Of a stretch of 12,514 bases of DNA, positions 6,189-12,514 are shown piece by piece (within the stretch, counting starts at the first letter, position 1; every line of letters begins with the position of its first letter). The translations under genes were made by a program, and so were the position numbers. Source of the stretch: an uncultured bacterium (GTDB lineage: Bacteria; Cyanobacteriota; Vampirovibrionia; Gastranaerophilales; Gastranaerophilaceae). The notes below the pieces were generated by a model, which had not been told where the DNA came from, ran no database searches, and saw only the letters and a program-made list of their open reading frames with translations. Where the stretch lies: the NCBI GenBank assembly GCA_902782905.1, contig CACZPB010000203.1:1-12514 (forward strand), read 5' to 3'.

Positions 6189-6728
6189 TTATAGTACGGC
6201 CTTTATACCAAGTAAAATCAATATTATTCCGCCAATAATTTCTAAAATTTTTGATGGATTGTTTTTAAGTTTTCCTCCTAAGAAAAATCCGAGATTAGAA
6301 TTAAAGAAAGTAATTAAGCCGATAAGGAGTGCCGGTTTTAGAATTTTGTTACCATACAAAGATAGCGAAATTCCGGCAGAGAAAGCATCAATACTTGTTG
6401 CAATTCCAATTAGTGTTAGACATTTTATATCAATACAAAGATTTTTTTGTTTCTCCTTTTCAAATGCTTCGAGAATAAATTTTACACCTAAATATGTAAA
6501 TATTAAAAATACAATAATGTTTGCGTAAGGTTGAATATGCCCGCGCACAAAGTTTGTCAAAAAGTATCCTAAAACAGGCATCATTGCCTGAAAAAAACCG
6601 GTAAAAGAAGCCAGAAGCATGGCATTTTTGAATTTTTCCTTGTCGTATTTAAGCCCGTAAGAAAACGAAACGATGCAAGCATCGATTGAAAGAGCTATAG
6701 CAAGTATGATTATGGAAAAATATGTCAT
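6189..6728 (-). CDS. mntP: Manganese efflux pump MntP
   Basis: MntP is an inner-membrane exporter that protects against excess Mn2+. I start it at the ATG at 6728 (MTYFSIIILAIALSIDACIV), giving 179 residues, close to the family length of about 185-190. The frame is open to an ATG at 6872, but those 48 extra codons come from a repeat and have no family counterpart. About six hydrophobic segments are visible. The duplicated halves carry the conserved acidic motifs ALSIDA (D16 of this start) and ATSIDAFSAG, which are thought to bind metal. A weak AAGAAAT precedes the chosen start. It lies upstream of the acetyltransferase with a 15-bp gap. No yybP-ykoY-type Mn riboswitch was recognised upstream; that region is filled by repeat copies. 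Confidence 0.87.
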   Translation of the reverse strand: MTYFSIIILAIALSIDACIVSFSYGLKYDKEKFKNAMLLASFTGFFQAMMPVLGYFLTNFVRGHIQPYANIIVFLIFTYLGVKFILEAFEKEKQKNLCIDIKCLTLIGIATSIDAFSAGISLSLYGNKILKPALLIGLITFFNSNLGFFLGGKLKNNPSKILEIIGGIILILLGIKAVL

Positions 6729-6729
6729 A

Positions 6730-6853
6730 TATTTCTTGTAGCAGACACGAAAGAGGCGACCTTGTAGTTGATAAATTAAATTTGGTTTTATTGACCTAAA
6801 AGCCGACCCAGTGCTCGTTTCTTTTTTGGTTATTTTTTCCTTATGAAGGAAAA
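6730..6853. repeat. Direct repeat copy 1, ending in a short hairpin
   Basis: This sequence aligns without gaps to 6875 onward, exactly 145 bp away. By hand count there are about 18 mismatches in the first 111 positions. Blocks identical in both copies include GAGGCGACCTTGTAGTTGA, TAAAAGCCGACCCA and TCGTTTCTTTTTTG. Its right end folds as TTTTCCTT (6835-6842) with AAGGAAAA (6846-6853) around ATG. It begins 2 bp before the mntP start codon and so forms that gene's whole upstream region. Confidence 0.85.
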
Positions 6854-6874
6854 GTTCGTGGGCACAGCCCATTC

Positions 6875-7007
6875 TATTTCTAGTAGTTTAGACGAATGAG
6901 GCGACCTTGTAGTTGACAAATGCAATGTAGAATTATTGACTTAAAAGCCGACCCAATGTTCGTTTCTTTTTTGCTTACTTTTTTCTTTCCGTAAAGAAAA
7001 AAGTAAG
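6875..7007. repeat. Direct repeat copy 2, ending in a long hairpin at the dnaB stop
   Basis: This is the second copy of the repeat at 6730-6853. Its right end is a perfect 15-bp inverted repeat: 6974-6988 (CTTACTTTTTTCTTT) pairs with 6993-7007 around CCGT, directly abutting the dnaB stop codon (7008-7010). The hairpin lies at the same place as the one in copy 1 but has different bases in the stem, so structure is kept better than sequence. On the dnaB strand it could end transcription, but no T-tract follows, so a terminator role is doubtful. Confidence 0.82.
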
Positions 7008-8402
7008 TTAGAATACGTCTGTTTTAATCGGATTTTTAAACTTCGTAATAGAACCTTGAAAGAGAAGTTTAACTGTACCGACAGGACCATTTCTGTGTTT
7101 TGCGAGTATAATTTCCGCTTCGCCTTTGTTTGAGGCTTTTTCGGCGTCATCTTCTTCGTCGTTTGCGTTTTTGTAATATTCATCACGGTAAATAAACATT
7201 ACAATATCAGCATCTTGTTCAATAGAACCTGATTCTCTAAGGTCAGATAGCATTGGGCGCTTATCTGTTCTGCCTTCTACCGCACGGGATAGCTGAGAAA
7301 GAGCAAGAATAGGAATGTTAAGCTCTTTTGCAAGTATTTTTAACCCTCTTGAAATACTCGAAATCTGTTGCATACGGTCTTCTCTGCCGGTTCCCTCAAT
7401 AAGTTGCAAGTAGTCTATTACTATCAAGCCCAGATTTTTTTCTGACATTGCAAGACGTCTACATTTTGCACGCAAGTCAGTAATTGTACAACCTGCTGTG
7501 TCATCAATATAAATTGGAGACTCTGCAAAATTATTCATTGCTATAGCCAATTTTTCCCAATCTTTAGATTGCATGTTGCCAGTTTTAAGCCTTTGGGTGT
7601 CAACTTCGGCTTCCGAGCACAAAAGACGCTGAACGAGCTGCTCTTTTGACATTTCTAAAGAAAATATTGCAACAGGAGTATTTGCCCTGAGTGCAACATT
7701 TTGTGCTATATTTAGTGCAAACGCTGTTTTACCCATTGCCGGACGAGCAGCTAAGATTAGTAAATCTGATTTCTGAAGCCCGTTTGTCATTGTATCTAAA
7801 TCGTAAAAGCCTGTTGAAACGCCCGTTAGCGTACCTTTATTGTTATAACGTTCTTCAATCTTTGCGTAAGTATCATAAACCAATTCTTTTATTGGAGCCA
7901 GTGCTTTAGAGGCTTTTTGAGAGGCTATATCAAAAATAAGCTTTTCGGCTATTTCCAAAGATTCTTCTACTGGGTTAAGGTCGTAACCCGTTGATACAAT
8001 ATCAGAGCCGGCGTTAATAAGTGAACGCTTAATAGCTTTTTCTTGAACTATTCTTGCATAGTATTCAACGTTAGCGGTTGTTATTGTTTTATAGCTCAAA
8101 TCATTTATAAACGCACGGCCTCCTACCAGTTCAAGCTTTTGATTAATGTTCAAAATATCAGAGACCGATACAATATCAATTTTATCTTCTCCGTTATAGA
8201 GTTGAAGCATAGCTTCATATACATACCTGTGAGCCGGTTTATAAAAAGCTTCCGGCTTAAGAATTTCGACAACTTTGTTCATGCAGGAGGGACTTACCAA
8301 TATTGCACCCAAGATTGCTTCTTCGGCATCAATATTTTGAGGCATAAGCTGCGATAAGTCTTCTTTTTGAGTTTTCTTTCTGCTTGTATATGATGAGGTC
8401 AT
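7008..8402 (-). CDS. dnaB: Replicative DNA helicase DnaB
   Basis: DnaB is the hexameric ATP-driven helicase that unwinds DNA at the replication fork and recruits primase. The 464-residue protein has the full architecture: an N-terminal helical domain at about 20-120 (QNIDAEEAILGAIL), a linker helix, and a RecA-like domain from about 185. Walker A is ARPAMGKTA (219-227), Walker B is LIVIDYLQL (326-334, D330), and the arginine-finger region is KHRNGPVGT (435-443). DLRESGSIEQDAD (387-399) is also typical. No intein interrupts it. AGGAG stands about 6 bases before ATG 8402. It lies 70 bp downstream of proS on the same strand, perhaps partly by read-through. The usual neighbour rplI is not seen. 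Confidence 0.97.
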   Translation of the reverse strand: MTSSYTSRKKTQKEDLSQLMPQNIDAEEAILGAILVSPSCMNKVVEILKPEAFYKPAHRYVYEAMLQLYNGEDKIDIVSVSDILNINQKLELVGGRAFINDLSYKTITTANVEYYARIVQEKAIKRSLINAGSDIVSTGYDLNPVEESLEIAEKLIFDIASQKASKALAPIKELVYDTYAKIEERYNNKGTLTGVSTGFYDLDTMTNGLQKSDLLILAARPAMGKTAFALNIAQNVALRANTPVAIFSLEMSKEQLVQRLLCSEAEVDTQRLKTGNMQSKDWEKLAIAMNNFAESPIYIDDTAGCTITDLRAKCRRLAMSEKNLGLIVIDYLQLIEGTGREDRMQQISSISRGLKILAKELNIPILALSQLSRAVEGRTDKRPMLSDLRESGSIEQDADIVMFIYRDEYYKNANDEEDDAEKASNKGEAEIILAKHRNGPVGTVKLLFQGSITKFKNPIKTDVF

Positions 8403-8430
8403 TTTTGACTCCTAAATTTTTAAAATTTTT

Positions 8431-8466
8431 ACCCCCTTCCCCTTATAGAGAAGGTTGGGATTGGGT
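8431..8466. repeat. C-rich/G-rich imperfect hairpin between proS and dnaB
   Basis: A C-rich run (ACCCCCTTCCCCTTA) faces a G-rich run (GAGAAGGTTGGGATTGGGT). CCTTC at 8435-8439 pairs with GAAGG at 8450-8454, and outer CCC can pair with either GGG block. It resembles, in base pattern but not in exact sequence, the element at 826-905. It could be a transcription attenuator between proS and dnaB or a small palindromic repeat unit. Confidence 0.45.
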
Positions 8467-8479
8467 GTAATATTACACC
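8464..8479. other. Perfect 16-bp palindrome over the proS stop codon
   Basis: GGTGTAATATTACACC is its own reverse complement. It spans the proS stop (8473-8475) and the last two codons. As RNA it would form a short stem near the 3' end of the coding region. It may be chance, a terminator component, or a protein site. Confidence 0.5.
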
Positions 8480-10218
8480 TTCATTTCATGAACTGCTGTA
8501 ATTACTATTTCGGCGGCTTCTTCAGGCTTAATATTTGTGAGTTCTTCGCTTTCTCGGTTTTTAAACTCGACAAGTCCTTCAGATATTGTCTTACCGACGG
8601 TAATTCTGTATGGGAAGCCTATTAGGTCAGCATCTTTAAATTTTACTCCGGCACGTTCGTCACGGTCATCTAAAACAGCTTCAACTCCGTGCTTTAGAAG
8701 TGTTTGATATATATCATTTGCAACCTTCATTTGAAGCTCATCTTTTGTACTTACAGGAATTACAATTGCGTGATATGGAGCTATAGAGAGCGGCCATTTG
8801 ATTCCATGCTCATCGTGATGAGCCTCAACAGCTGCAGCTGCTGTTCTTGAAATACCTATTCCGTAGCATCCCATAATATATGGCTGGGATTTTCCGTTTT
8901 GATCTAAGTATACCGCATTCATTGGTTTTGAGTATTTTGTACCAAGCTGGAAAATATTACCTACTTCAATACCTCTTGTGACCTTTAGCGGTTTTCCGCA
9001 AACAGGACAAAATTCACCGGCTTCCGCTAGACGAATGTCAGTAACAATTTGAGGAAGTTCTACGTCTGTTCCCCAATTGTAACCTACTCCATGGACATCT
9101 TTTTTATTTATACCGATTACAAAATTTTTCATTTCTTTAACGGTTTCATCGGCAATAACGGTAATCGGATAACCATTATATTCTTTTAATCCTTTAGGTC
9201 CGATGAACCCTTTTTCCGAGTCAAATCCGTTTACTGACATCATTTCTTCAATCTCACCTGCGGTTGCAATTCTTATGTCTGTACCACCTGCGGCATTCAT
9301 AAGCTTGGTTTCTTCGACCTGCTTGTCGGCTCTTATAAGAGCCAAAACAGGCTTTTTGTCTACGATGTAGACAAGGGTTTTAACAATAACTGTAGCAGGA
9401 ATGTTTAAGAATTCACAAAGTTCTTCGATTGAATGAGTGCTTGGTGTATCAACAATCTTAGCCTCATCCCAATCTCCGACAATTTTAGCCTCTGGAAGTT
9501 TTGAAACAGCGTGATTTGAATTTGCGGCATAATCACAGTCGCAATAGAATACGTCATTTTCGCCTGCGTCAGTATCAGTAATTACCATAAATTCGTGACT
9601 AACGCTTCCGCCAATAGCACCTGAGTCAGATTGAACGGCTTTTGTATCAAGACCACAGCGTTTGAAGATTGGAGTGTAAGCATTCCACATATTTTGGTAT
9701 TCTTTTTCGAGTTCCTCTTGTGAAGTTGAGAAAGAATAAGCATCCTTCATAATAAATTCACGCCCCCTCAAAAGTCCGAAACGCGGTCTTCTTTCGTCCC
9801 TGAATTTTGATTGAATTTGATATAAGTTTACAGGTAATTGTTTGTAAGATTTAAGTCCGTCGCGAGCAATTGCAGTAATGATTTCTTCATGCGTAGGTCC
9901 AAGACACATTTCTCTTCCGTGGCGGTCTTTTAGACGCATAAGCTCTGCCCCGTATGCTCCCCATCTTCCTGATTCTTCCCAAAGTTCTTTAGGTTGAACA
10001 AACGGCATAAGGAGTTCCTGTGCTCCTGCCCTGTCCATTTCTTCACGAACAATGTTTTCTACTTTTTTCAATACTCTCCACATAAGCGGAAGGTAATTGT
10101 ATACACCCATTGTAAGTTTTCTTATAAAACCTGCACGTACAAGCATTTTGTGAGAAACAACTTCCGCATCAGACGGAAACTCTCGTAGTGTCTGCACAAA
10201 CAATTTTGACATTTTCAT
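8473..10218 (-). CDS. proS: Prolyl-tRNA synthetase, bacterial type with editing domain
   Basis: ProRS charges tRNA-Pro with proline, a class II synthetase reaction in the cytoplasm. The 581-residue protein is the bacterial (ProS-type 1) form. The class II core carries GPTHEE (108-112), motif 2 with FRDERRPRFGLLRGREFIMK (139-158), and motif 3 with GCYGIGISRT (450-459). The inserted editing (INS) domain lies between, from about 225 to 390, and should clear mischarged Ala-tRNA-Pro. CDCDY (226-230) and CPVCGKP (404-410) are the cysteine pairs of this type. The anticodon domain begins near 483 (DDRDERAGVKFKDADL). I take the first ATG at 10218, since GAGGG lies about 9 bases before it; a second ATG two codons later has worse spacing. 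Confidence 0.97.
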   Translation of the reverse strand: MKMSKLFVQTLREFPSDAEVVSHKMLVRAGFIRKLTMGVYNYLPLMWRVLKKVENIVREEMDRAGAQELLMPFVQPKELWEESGRWGAYGAELMRLKDRHGREMCLGPTHEEIITAIARDGLKSYKQLPVNLYQIQSKFRDERRPRFGLLRGREFIMKDAYSFSTSQEELEKEYQNMWNAYTPIFKRCGLDTKAVQSDSGAIGGSVSHEFMVITDTDAGENDVFYCDCDYAANSNHAVSKLPEAKIVGDWDEAKIVDTPSTHSIEELCEFLNIPATVIVKTLVYIVDKKPVLALIRADKQVEETKLMNAAGGTDIRIATAGEIEEMMSVNGFDSEKGFIGPKGLKEYNGYPITVIADETVKEMKNFVIGINKKDVHGVGYNWGTDVELPQIVTDIRLAEAGEFCPVCGKPLKVTRGIEVGNIFQLGTKYSKPMNAVYLDQNGKSQPYIMGCYGIGISRTAAAAVEAHHDEHGIKWPLSIAPYHAIVIPVSTKDELQMKVANDIYQTLLKHGVEAVLDDRDERAGVKFKDADLIGFPYRITVGKTISEGLVEFKNRESEELTNIKPEEAAEIVITAVHEMKV

Positions 10219-10256
10219 ATTATAAATCCCTCAAATTAATTCTTTCTCTAAGGAAT

Positions 10257-10267
10257 ATTTTAACATA
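10257..10267 (-). promoter_or_regulatory. Extended -10 promoter of proS
   Basis: Read on the - strand this is TATGTTAAAAT, an extended -10 element (TGnTAAAAT). It would start transcription near 10250, leaving a leader of about 30 nt that contains the GAGGG ribosome binding site of proS. No clear -35 box lies 17 bp upstream, as is usual for extended -10 promoters. The same 11-base form recurs at 10304 and 11331. Confidence 0.6.
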
Positions 10268-10303
10268 AACGAAGTTGAGCAGGCATGCGAAATTTACATG
10301 CAA

Positions 10304-10314
10304 TATGATATAAT
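10304..10314 (+). promoter_or_regulatory. Extended -10 promoter of yraN, giving a leaderless start
   Basis: TATGATATAAT contains a perfect -10 TATAAT (10309-10314) with the upstream TG. The yraN ATG begins 6 bp after the box, just where RNA should start, and no Shine-Dalgarno lies between. This predicts a leaderless mRNA. Confidence 0.65.
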
Positions 10315-10320
10315 TTTGGC

Positions 10321-10665
10321 ATGTCAAATATTTCTATAGGAAAAAACGGGGAAGAAATAGCGAAAAAGTATCTTTTGAAACAGGGGTATAAAATTCTTGA
10401 AACAAACCGTAAGTTTTCGAGATTTTGCGAAGTTGATATTATTGCGCTTGATAAAGGTACGCTTGTTTTTGTTGAAGTTAAGACGAGAAAAAGTGGTGTT
10501 TACGGAAGCCCTTTAGAGGCAATTACTCCAACTAAATATAACCATATAAAACAAGGGTTGTTTTTATACCTGCAAGAAAATCCAAACTACAAAAAATACA
10601 GAATTGATGCAATCTCTGTCCTCTTAAAACCCGAAGTTAAAATTGAGCATTTGAAGAATATATAA
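10321..10665 (+). CDS. yraN: YraN family (UPF0102) nuclease-like protein
   Basis: This 114-residue protein is a small conserved member of the UPF0102/YraN family, with the restriction-endonuclease-like core. The signature ECD-type pattern is visible: E37 and D39 in CEVDIIALD, then E52 and K54 in VFVEVKTR, the usual metal-dependent nuclease E-D-ExK arrangement. The N-terminal GKNGEEIAKKYLLKQGYKIL is typical as well. It is thought to act on DNA ends or Holliday-like structures, but its role is poorly known. Length matches the family (115-130). The gene begins 102 bp from divergent proS, with a leaderless-type promoter. Its stop (10663-10665) is 4 bp from the convergent stop of the XRE regulator, across the AT-rich palindrome TATAAAATTTTATA (10661-10674). 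Confidence 0.9.
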   Translation: MSNISIGKNGEEIAKKYLLKQGYKILETNRKFSRFCEVDIIALDKGTLVFVEVKTRKSGVYGSPLEAITPTKYNHIKQGLFLYLQENPNYKKYRIDAISVLLKPEVKIEHLKNI

Positions 10666-10669
10666 AATT

Positions 10670-10888
10670 TTATAAATTAAAATCCAGCAGTTCGGATATT
10701 TTTATATTAAAGGCTTTAGCTATTTTAAGTAAATTTGTGTATTTAACATCTGCTTTACCTGTTTCTATATTGCTTACTCCATGAATAGAAATATTTGAGA
10801 GTTCAGCTAGTTGCTCTTGGCTCATATCTCTCTTTGTTCTTTCGAACTTTATCTTTTGACCCAGTTTTATAAGTTCAATGTTATCCAT
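10670..10888 (-). CDS. Small XRE-family helix-turn-helix transcriptional regulator
   Basis: A 72-residue protein that is one Cro/C1-type (XRE) helix-turn-helix domain and nothing else. The motif runs from LGQKIKFERTKRDMSQEQLA (8-27), with the recognition helix at about 33-45 (ISIHGVSNIETGK) and the typical LLKIAKAFNIKISELLDF ending. Such single-domain proteins are autoregulators, phage/plasmid repressors, or the antitoxin half of a toxin-antitoxin pair; no toxin is apparent beside it. It is divergent from the small HAD gene, and their starts are 85 bp apart, so it may control both promoters there. TG-G-TAAAAT ends 6 bp before ATG with no ribosome binding site, predicting a leaderless transcript. 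Confidence 0.88.
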   Translation of the reverse strand: MDNIELIKLGQKIKFERTKRDMSQEQLAELSNISIHGVSNIETGKADVKYTNLLKIAKAFNIKISELLDFNL

Positions 10889-10894
10889 ACTTAA

Positions 10895-10903
10895 ATTTTA
10901 CCA
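10895..10903 (-). promoter_or_regulatory. Extended -10 promoter of the XRE regulator
   Basis: On the - strand this reads TGGTAAAAT, an extended -10 box. It ends 6 bp before the ATG at 10888, so RNA should start at or beside the start codon. The TTGTCA just upstream (10912-10907 on - strand) is too close to be its -35. Confidence 0.55.
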
Positions 10904-10905
10904 AT

Positions 10906-10934
10906 TTGACAAGATTTATTTAAGAAATTAAAAT
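10906..10934 (+). promoter_or_regulatory. Consensus sigma70-type promoter of the HAD gene
   Basis: TTGACA (10906-10911) is a perfect -35 box. A 17-bp spacer leads to TAAAAT (10929-10934). RNA should start near 10941, giving a leader of about 30 nt before ATG 10973. A second possible -10, TATAAT at 10940-10945, follows. It overlaps the divergent regulator's promoter region. Confidence 0.7.
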
Positions 10935-10972
10935 GAATATATAATCAGTAAAGTGAATATAAGTTGTGTAAA

Positions 10973-11320
10973 ATGAATAATGATTTTAAGAAAACCATAT
11001 TAATTGATTTAGACGGAGTTTTGAATACCTACACGGGTAAATTTGATGAAAACTTTATACCACCTATTAAAAAAGGCGCACTAGAGTTTATTAAGGAATT
11101 ATCGCAACAATTCAAAATTAAAATATTTACTACTAGAAATTCTTTACTTGCTTCCGAATGGGTAATAAAAAATGATTTAAGACAATACGTAGATGATGTG
11201 ACCAATGTAAAAGTCCCAAGTTATTTACAAATAGATGACAGATGTATAACTTTTGAGGGTGATTATAAAAAGCTTACAGAACAAATAAAAAGTTTTAAAG
11301 TTTGGCATAGTTATAAATAA
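10973..11320 (+). CDS. Small HAD-superfamily phosphatase-like protein
   Basis: A 115-residue haloacid dehalogenase-like protein. Motif I is ILIDLDGVLNTY (D-x-D-G-V), giving the nucleophile aspartate at residue 12 and the acid/base aspartate at 14. Motif II is KIFTTRN (threonine), and the C-terminal YLQIDDRCITFEGDY supplies the acidic motif IV. No cap domain is present, since the protein is near the minimum size for the fold. The function may be a nucleotide or polynucleotide 5'/3' phosphatase; similar small proteins occur in phages and bacterial genomes. I chose ATG 10973; a TTG at 10964 would add three residues. Ribosome binding is weak (only AAAGTGA at 10950-10956). The strong promoter upstream is probably shared in regulation with the divergent XRE gene. 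Confidence 0.8.
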   Translation: MNNDFKKTILIDLDGVLNTYTGKFDENFIPPIKKGALEFIKELSQQFKIKIFTTRNSLLASEWVIKNDLRQYVDDVTNVKVPSYLQIDDRCITFEGDYKKLTEQIKSFKVWHSYK

Positions 11321-11330
11321 CAGATTTGTT

Positions 11331-11341
11331 TATGCTAAAAT
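11331..11341 (+). promoter_or_regulatory. Extended -10 promoter of gatB
   Basis: TATGCTAAAAT carries the TGnTAAAAT extended -10 pattern. It would start RNA near 11348 and leave a leader of about 21 nt with the AGAGGA ribosome binding site. It begins 11 bp after the stop of the HAD gene, so gatB probably has its own promoter. Confidence 0.6.
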
Positions 11342-11368
11342 ATTCTCATATAGAAAAGAGGATAAATT

Positions 11369-12514
11369 ATGTCAGATTTGAGAGATAAATATGAAGTCGT
11401 TATTGGGCTTGAGGTTCACGCTCAACTTAAGACCAAATCAAAAATTTTTGCACCGGATTCTACCGAGTTCGGAAGCGAACAAAATTCACATACAAGTGCC
11501 ATTACTCTAGGTATGCCGGGGGTTTTGCCTGTTTTGAATAAAGAATGTGTAAACATGGGAATTTTGCTTGGACTTGCACTAAACTGCGAAATCCCTGCAA
11601 GATGCAAATTCGATAGAAAACAATATTTCTACCCTGACCTTCCAAAGGGATATCAAATTTCACAATATGATGAACCGATTTGTGTCAACGGATGGATAAA
11701 TGTTAAAGGCAAAAGAATCGGTATTACACGTGCTCACTTGGAAGAAGACGCAGGTAAACTTGTTCACGTCGGTGCAGCTGGCATTAACGGCGCAACATAC
11801 TCTCTGGTTGACTTGAACCGTGCAGGAACTCCGCTTCTTGAAATCGTATCAGAGCCTGATATGCGCTCATCCGAAGAAGCTCGTAATTACATGGAAGAAC
11901 TTCGTAACATTGTCCGCTACCTAGGAGTTTGCGACGGAAACTTGGAAGAAGGCTCTATGAGATGTGATGCGAATATCTCCATTATGCCAAAAGGTTCTAA
12001 AGAATTCGGTACTCGTGCCGAAATCAAAAACGTAAACAGTTTCTCAGCACTTCAAAGAGCTATTGAATACGAAATTGACAGACAAATAGAAATCGTTGAA
12101 GAAGGCGGTCAAGTAGTCCAAGAAACAAGACTTTGGGATGATAACTTAAAAGAAACTCGCTCTATGAGAGGAAAAGAAGACGCTCACGATTATAGATACT
12201 TCCCTGAACCTGATTTGATGCCTTTAGAAATTTCAAGAGAATGGGTAGAAGATATCAGAAAAACAATGCCTGAACTTCCGGAACAAAAAAGACAAAGATA
12301 TATGGGCTTAGGTCTTAGTGAATACGATGCAGGGGTAATTGTAGAGCAGATGGCATCAGCTTTATTCTTTGATAAAGTTCTTGAACTTGGGGCTAATCCA
12401 AAAACTGCAGTAAACTTCATGATGGGCGAAATTGCAGCATATTTAAAGGAAAACAAAGTTGAAATCAATGAAACGAAATTGACTCCTGAAAACTTAGCAG
12501 AGTTGATTGCTCTA
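11369..12514 (+). CDS. gatB: Aspartyl/glutamyl-tRNA(Asn/Gln) amidotransferase subunit B (partial, 3' end beyond window)
   Basis: GatB with GatA and GatC converts misacylated Glu-tRNA-Gln (and Asp-tRNA-Asn) to the amide form, replacing a missing GlnRS or AsnRS. The frame is open from ATG 11369 (preceded by AGAGGA) for 382 codons to the window edge; the family length is about 475-480, so about 80% is present. Motifs in order: GLEVHAQL (13-20), FDRKQYFYPDLPKGYQISQY (81-100), HLEEDAGK (123-130), LVDLNRAGTPLLEIVSEPDM (146-165), MRCDANIS (197-204), KNVNSFSALQRAIEYE (220-235), and YRYFPEPDLMPL (275-286). The missing end contains the tail helical domain that contacts tRNA. gatA and gatC are not in the window. 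The start has a plausible own promoter at 11331. Confidence 0.96.
   Translation, partial: MSDLRDKYEVVIGLEVHAQLKTKSKIFAPDSTEFGSEQNSHTSAITLGMPGVLPVLNKECVNMGILLGLALNCEIPARCKFDRKQYFYPDLPKGYQISQYDEPICVNGWINVKGKRIGITRAHLEEDAGKLVHVGAAGINGATYSLVDLNRAGTPLLEIVSEPDMRSSEEARNYMEELRNIVRYLGVCDGNLEEGSMRCDANISIMPKGSKEFGTRAEIKNVNSFSALQRAIEYEIDRQIEIVEEGGQVVQETRLWDDNLKETRSMRGKEDAHDYRYFPEPDLMPLEISREWVEDIRKTMPELPEQKRQRYMGLGLSEYDAGVIVEQMASALFFDKVLELGANPKTAVNFMMGEIAAYLKENKVEINETKLTPENLAELIAL

Noticed and set aside
6729..6872. The repeat as a coding region: both copies keep an open frame resembling KKETxxGSAFxSI...QLQGRL
   Set aside because: Comparing the two copies by codon, most differences change the amino acid (for example S/N, T/I, R/K, K/I), and copy 2 hits a stop before any known domain. 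This is not the pattern of a conserved protein, so the frame is taken as incidental.
6729..7007. yybP-ykoY manganese riboswitch upstream of mntP
   Set aside because: The region is accounted for by two repeat copies and I could not find the conserved loops of that riboswitch.
6941..7186. Open frame of 81 codons on the - strand overlapping the dnaB 3' end
   Set aside because: It is out of frame with dnaB and is made partly of repeat copy 2; low-complexity, lysine-rich, no motif.
10661..10674. AT-only palindrome TATAAAATTTTATA as terminator between yraN and the XRE gene
   Set aside because: All 14 bp are A/T with no GC stem, so it is too unstable for an intrinsic terminator; noted under yraN only.
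12190..12468. Open frames on the - strand inside gatB (also 11422-11607)
   Set aside because: They run against a clear, highly conserved gatB frame on the + strand and show no domain.

Overview
The window is an AT-rich bacterial chromosome segment with tightly packed genes. The gene content is that of a fermentative anaerobe: AdhE, Rex, an [FeFe]-hydrogenase-type sensor, small [2Fe-2S] ferredoxins and an iron-dependent alcohol dehydrogenase. My best guess is a gut Gastranaerophilales/Melainabacteria or a Clostridia-like lineage. This rests on overall impression, not on a marker gene, and needs a database comparison.

Left arm (1-5620, + strand): the 3' end of adhE, then rex (NADH/NAD+ sensor), a small thioredoxin-like ferredoxin, a group C ('sensory') [FeFe] hydrogenase HydS with a PAS domain, a SpoIIE/PP2C-type phosphatase with an extra C-terminal domain, a second small ferredoxin, and an iron-type alcohol dehydrogenase. 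From hydS onward the genes are 2-12 bp apart with good ribosome binding sites. They end at a strong terminator at 5583-5620, which also serves the convergent gene. My reading is a redox/H2-sensing module embedded in an ethanol-fermentation locus: HydS could sense H2, the PAS region and phosphatase could pass the signal on, and Rex could sense NADH.

Middle (5619-10218, - strand): in transcription order proS, dnaB, two diverged copies of a repeat set 145 bp apart, mntP (manganese exporter) and a maltose/galactoside O-acetyltransferase-type gene. The last two form a small operon. The repeat copies fill the dnaB-mntP gap and make the mntP reading frame look about 48 codons too long.

Right arm (10219-12514): yraN (+), a small XRE-type regulator (-), a small HAD-type phosphatase (+), and gatB (+), which runs off the window. 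Four genes here (proS, yraN, the regulator, gatB) have a recognisable extended -10 promoter (TGnTAAAAT or TGnTATAAT). For yraN and the regulator the -10 box ends only 6 bp before ATG and no Shine-Dalgarno is visible, which suggests leaderless mRNAs.

No tRNA, rRNA, CRISPR array, insertion sequence or phage gene was recognised. No stretch over 300 bp lacks a gene. The longest, 6729-7007, is filled by the repeat pair.
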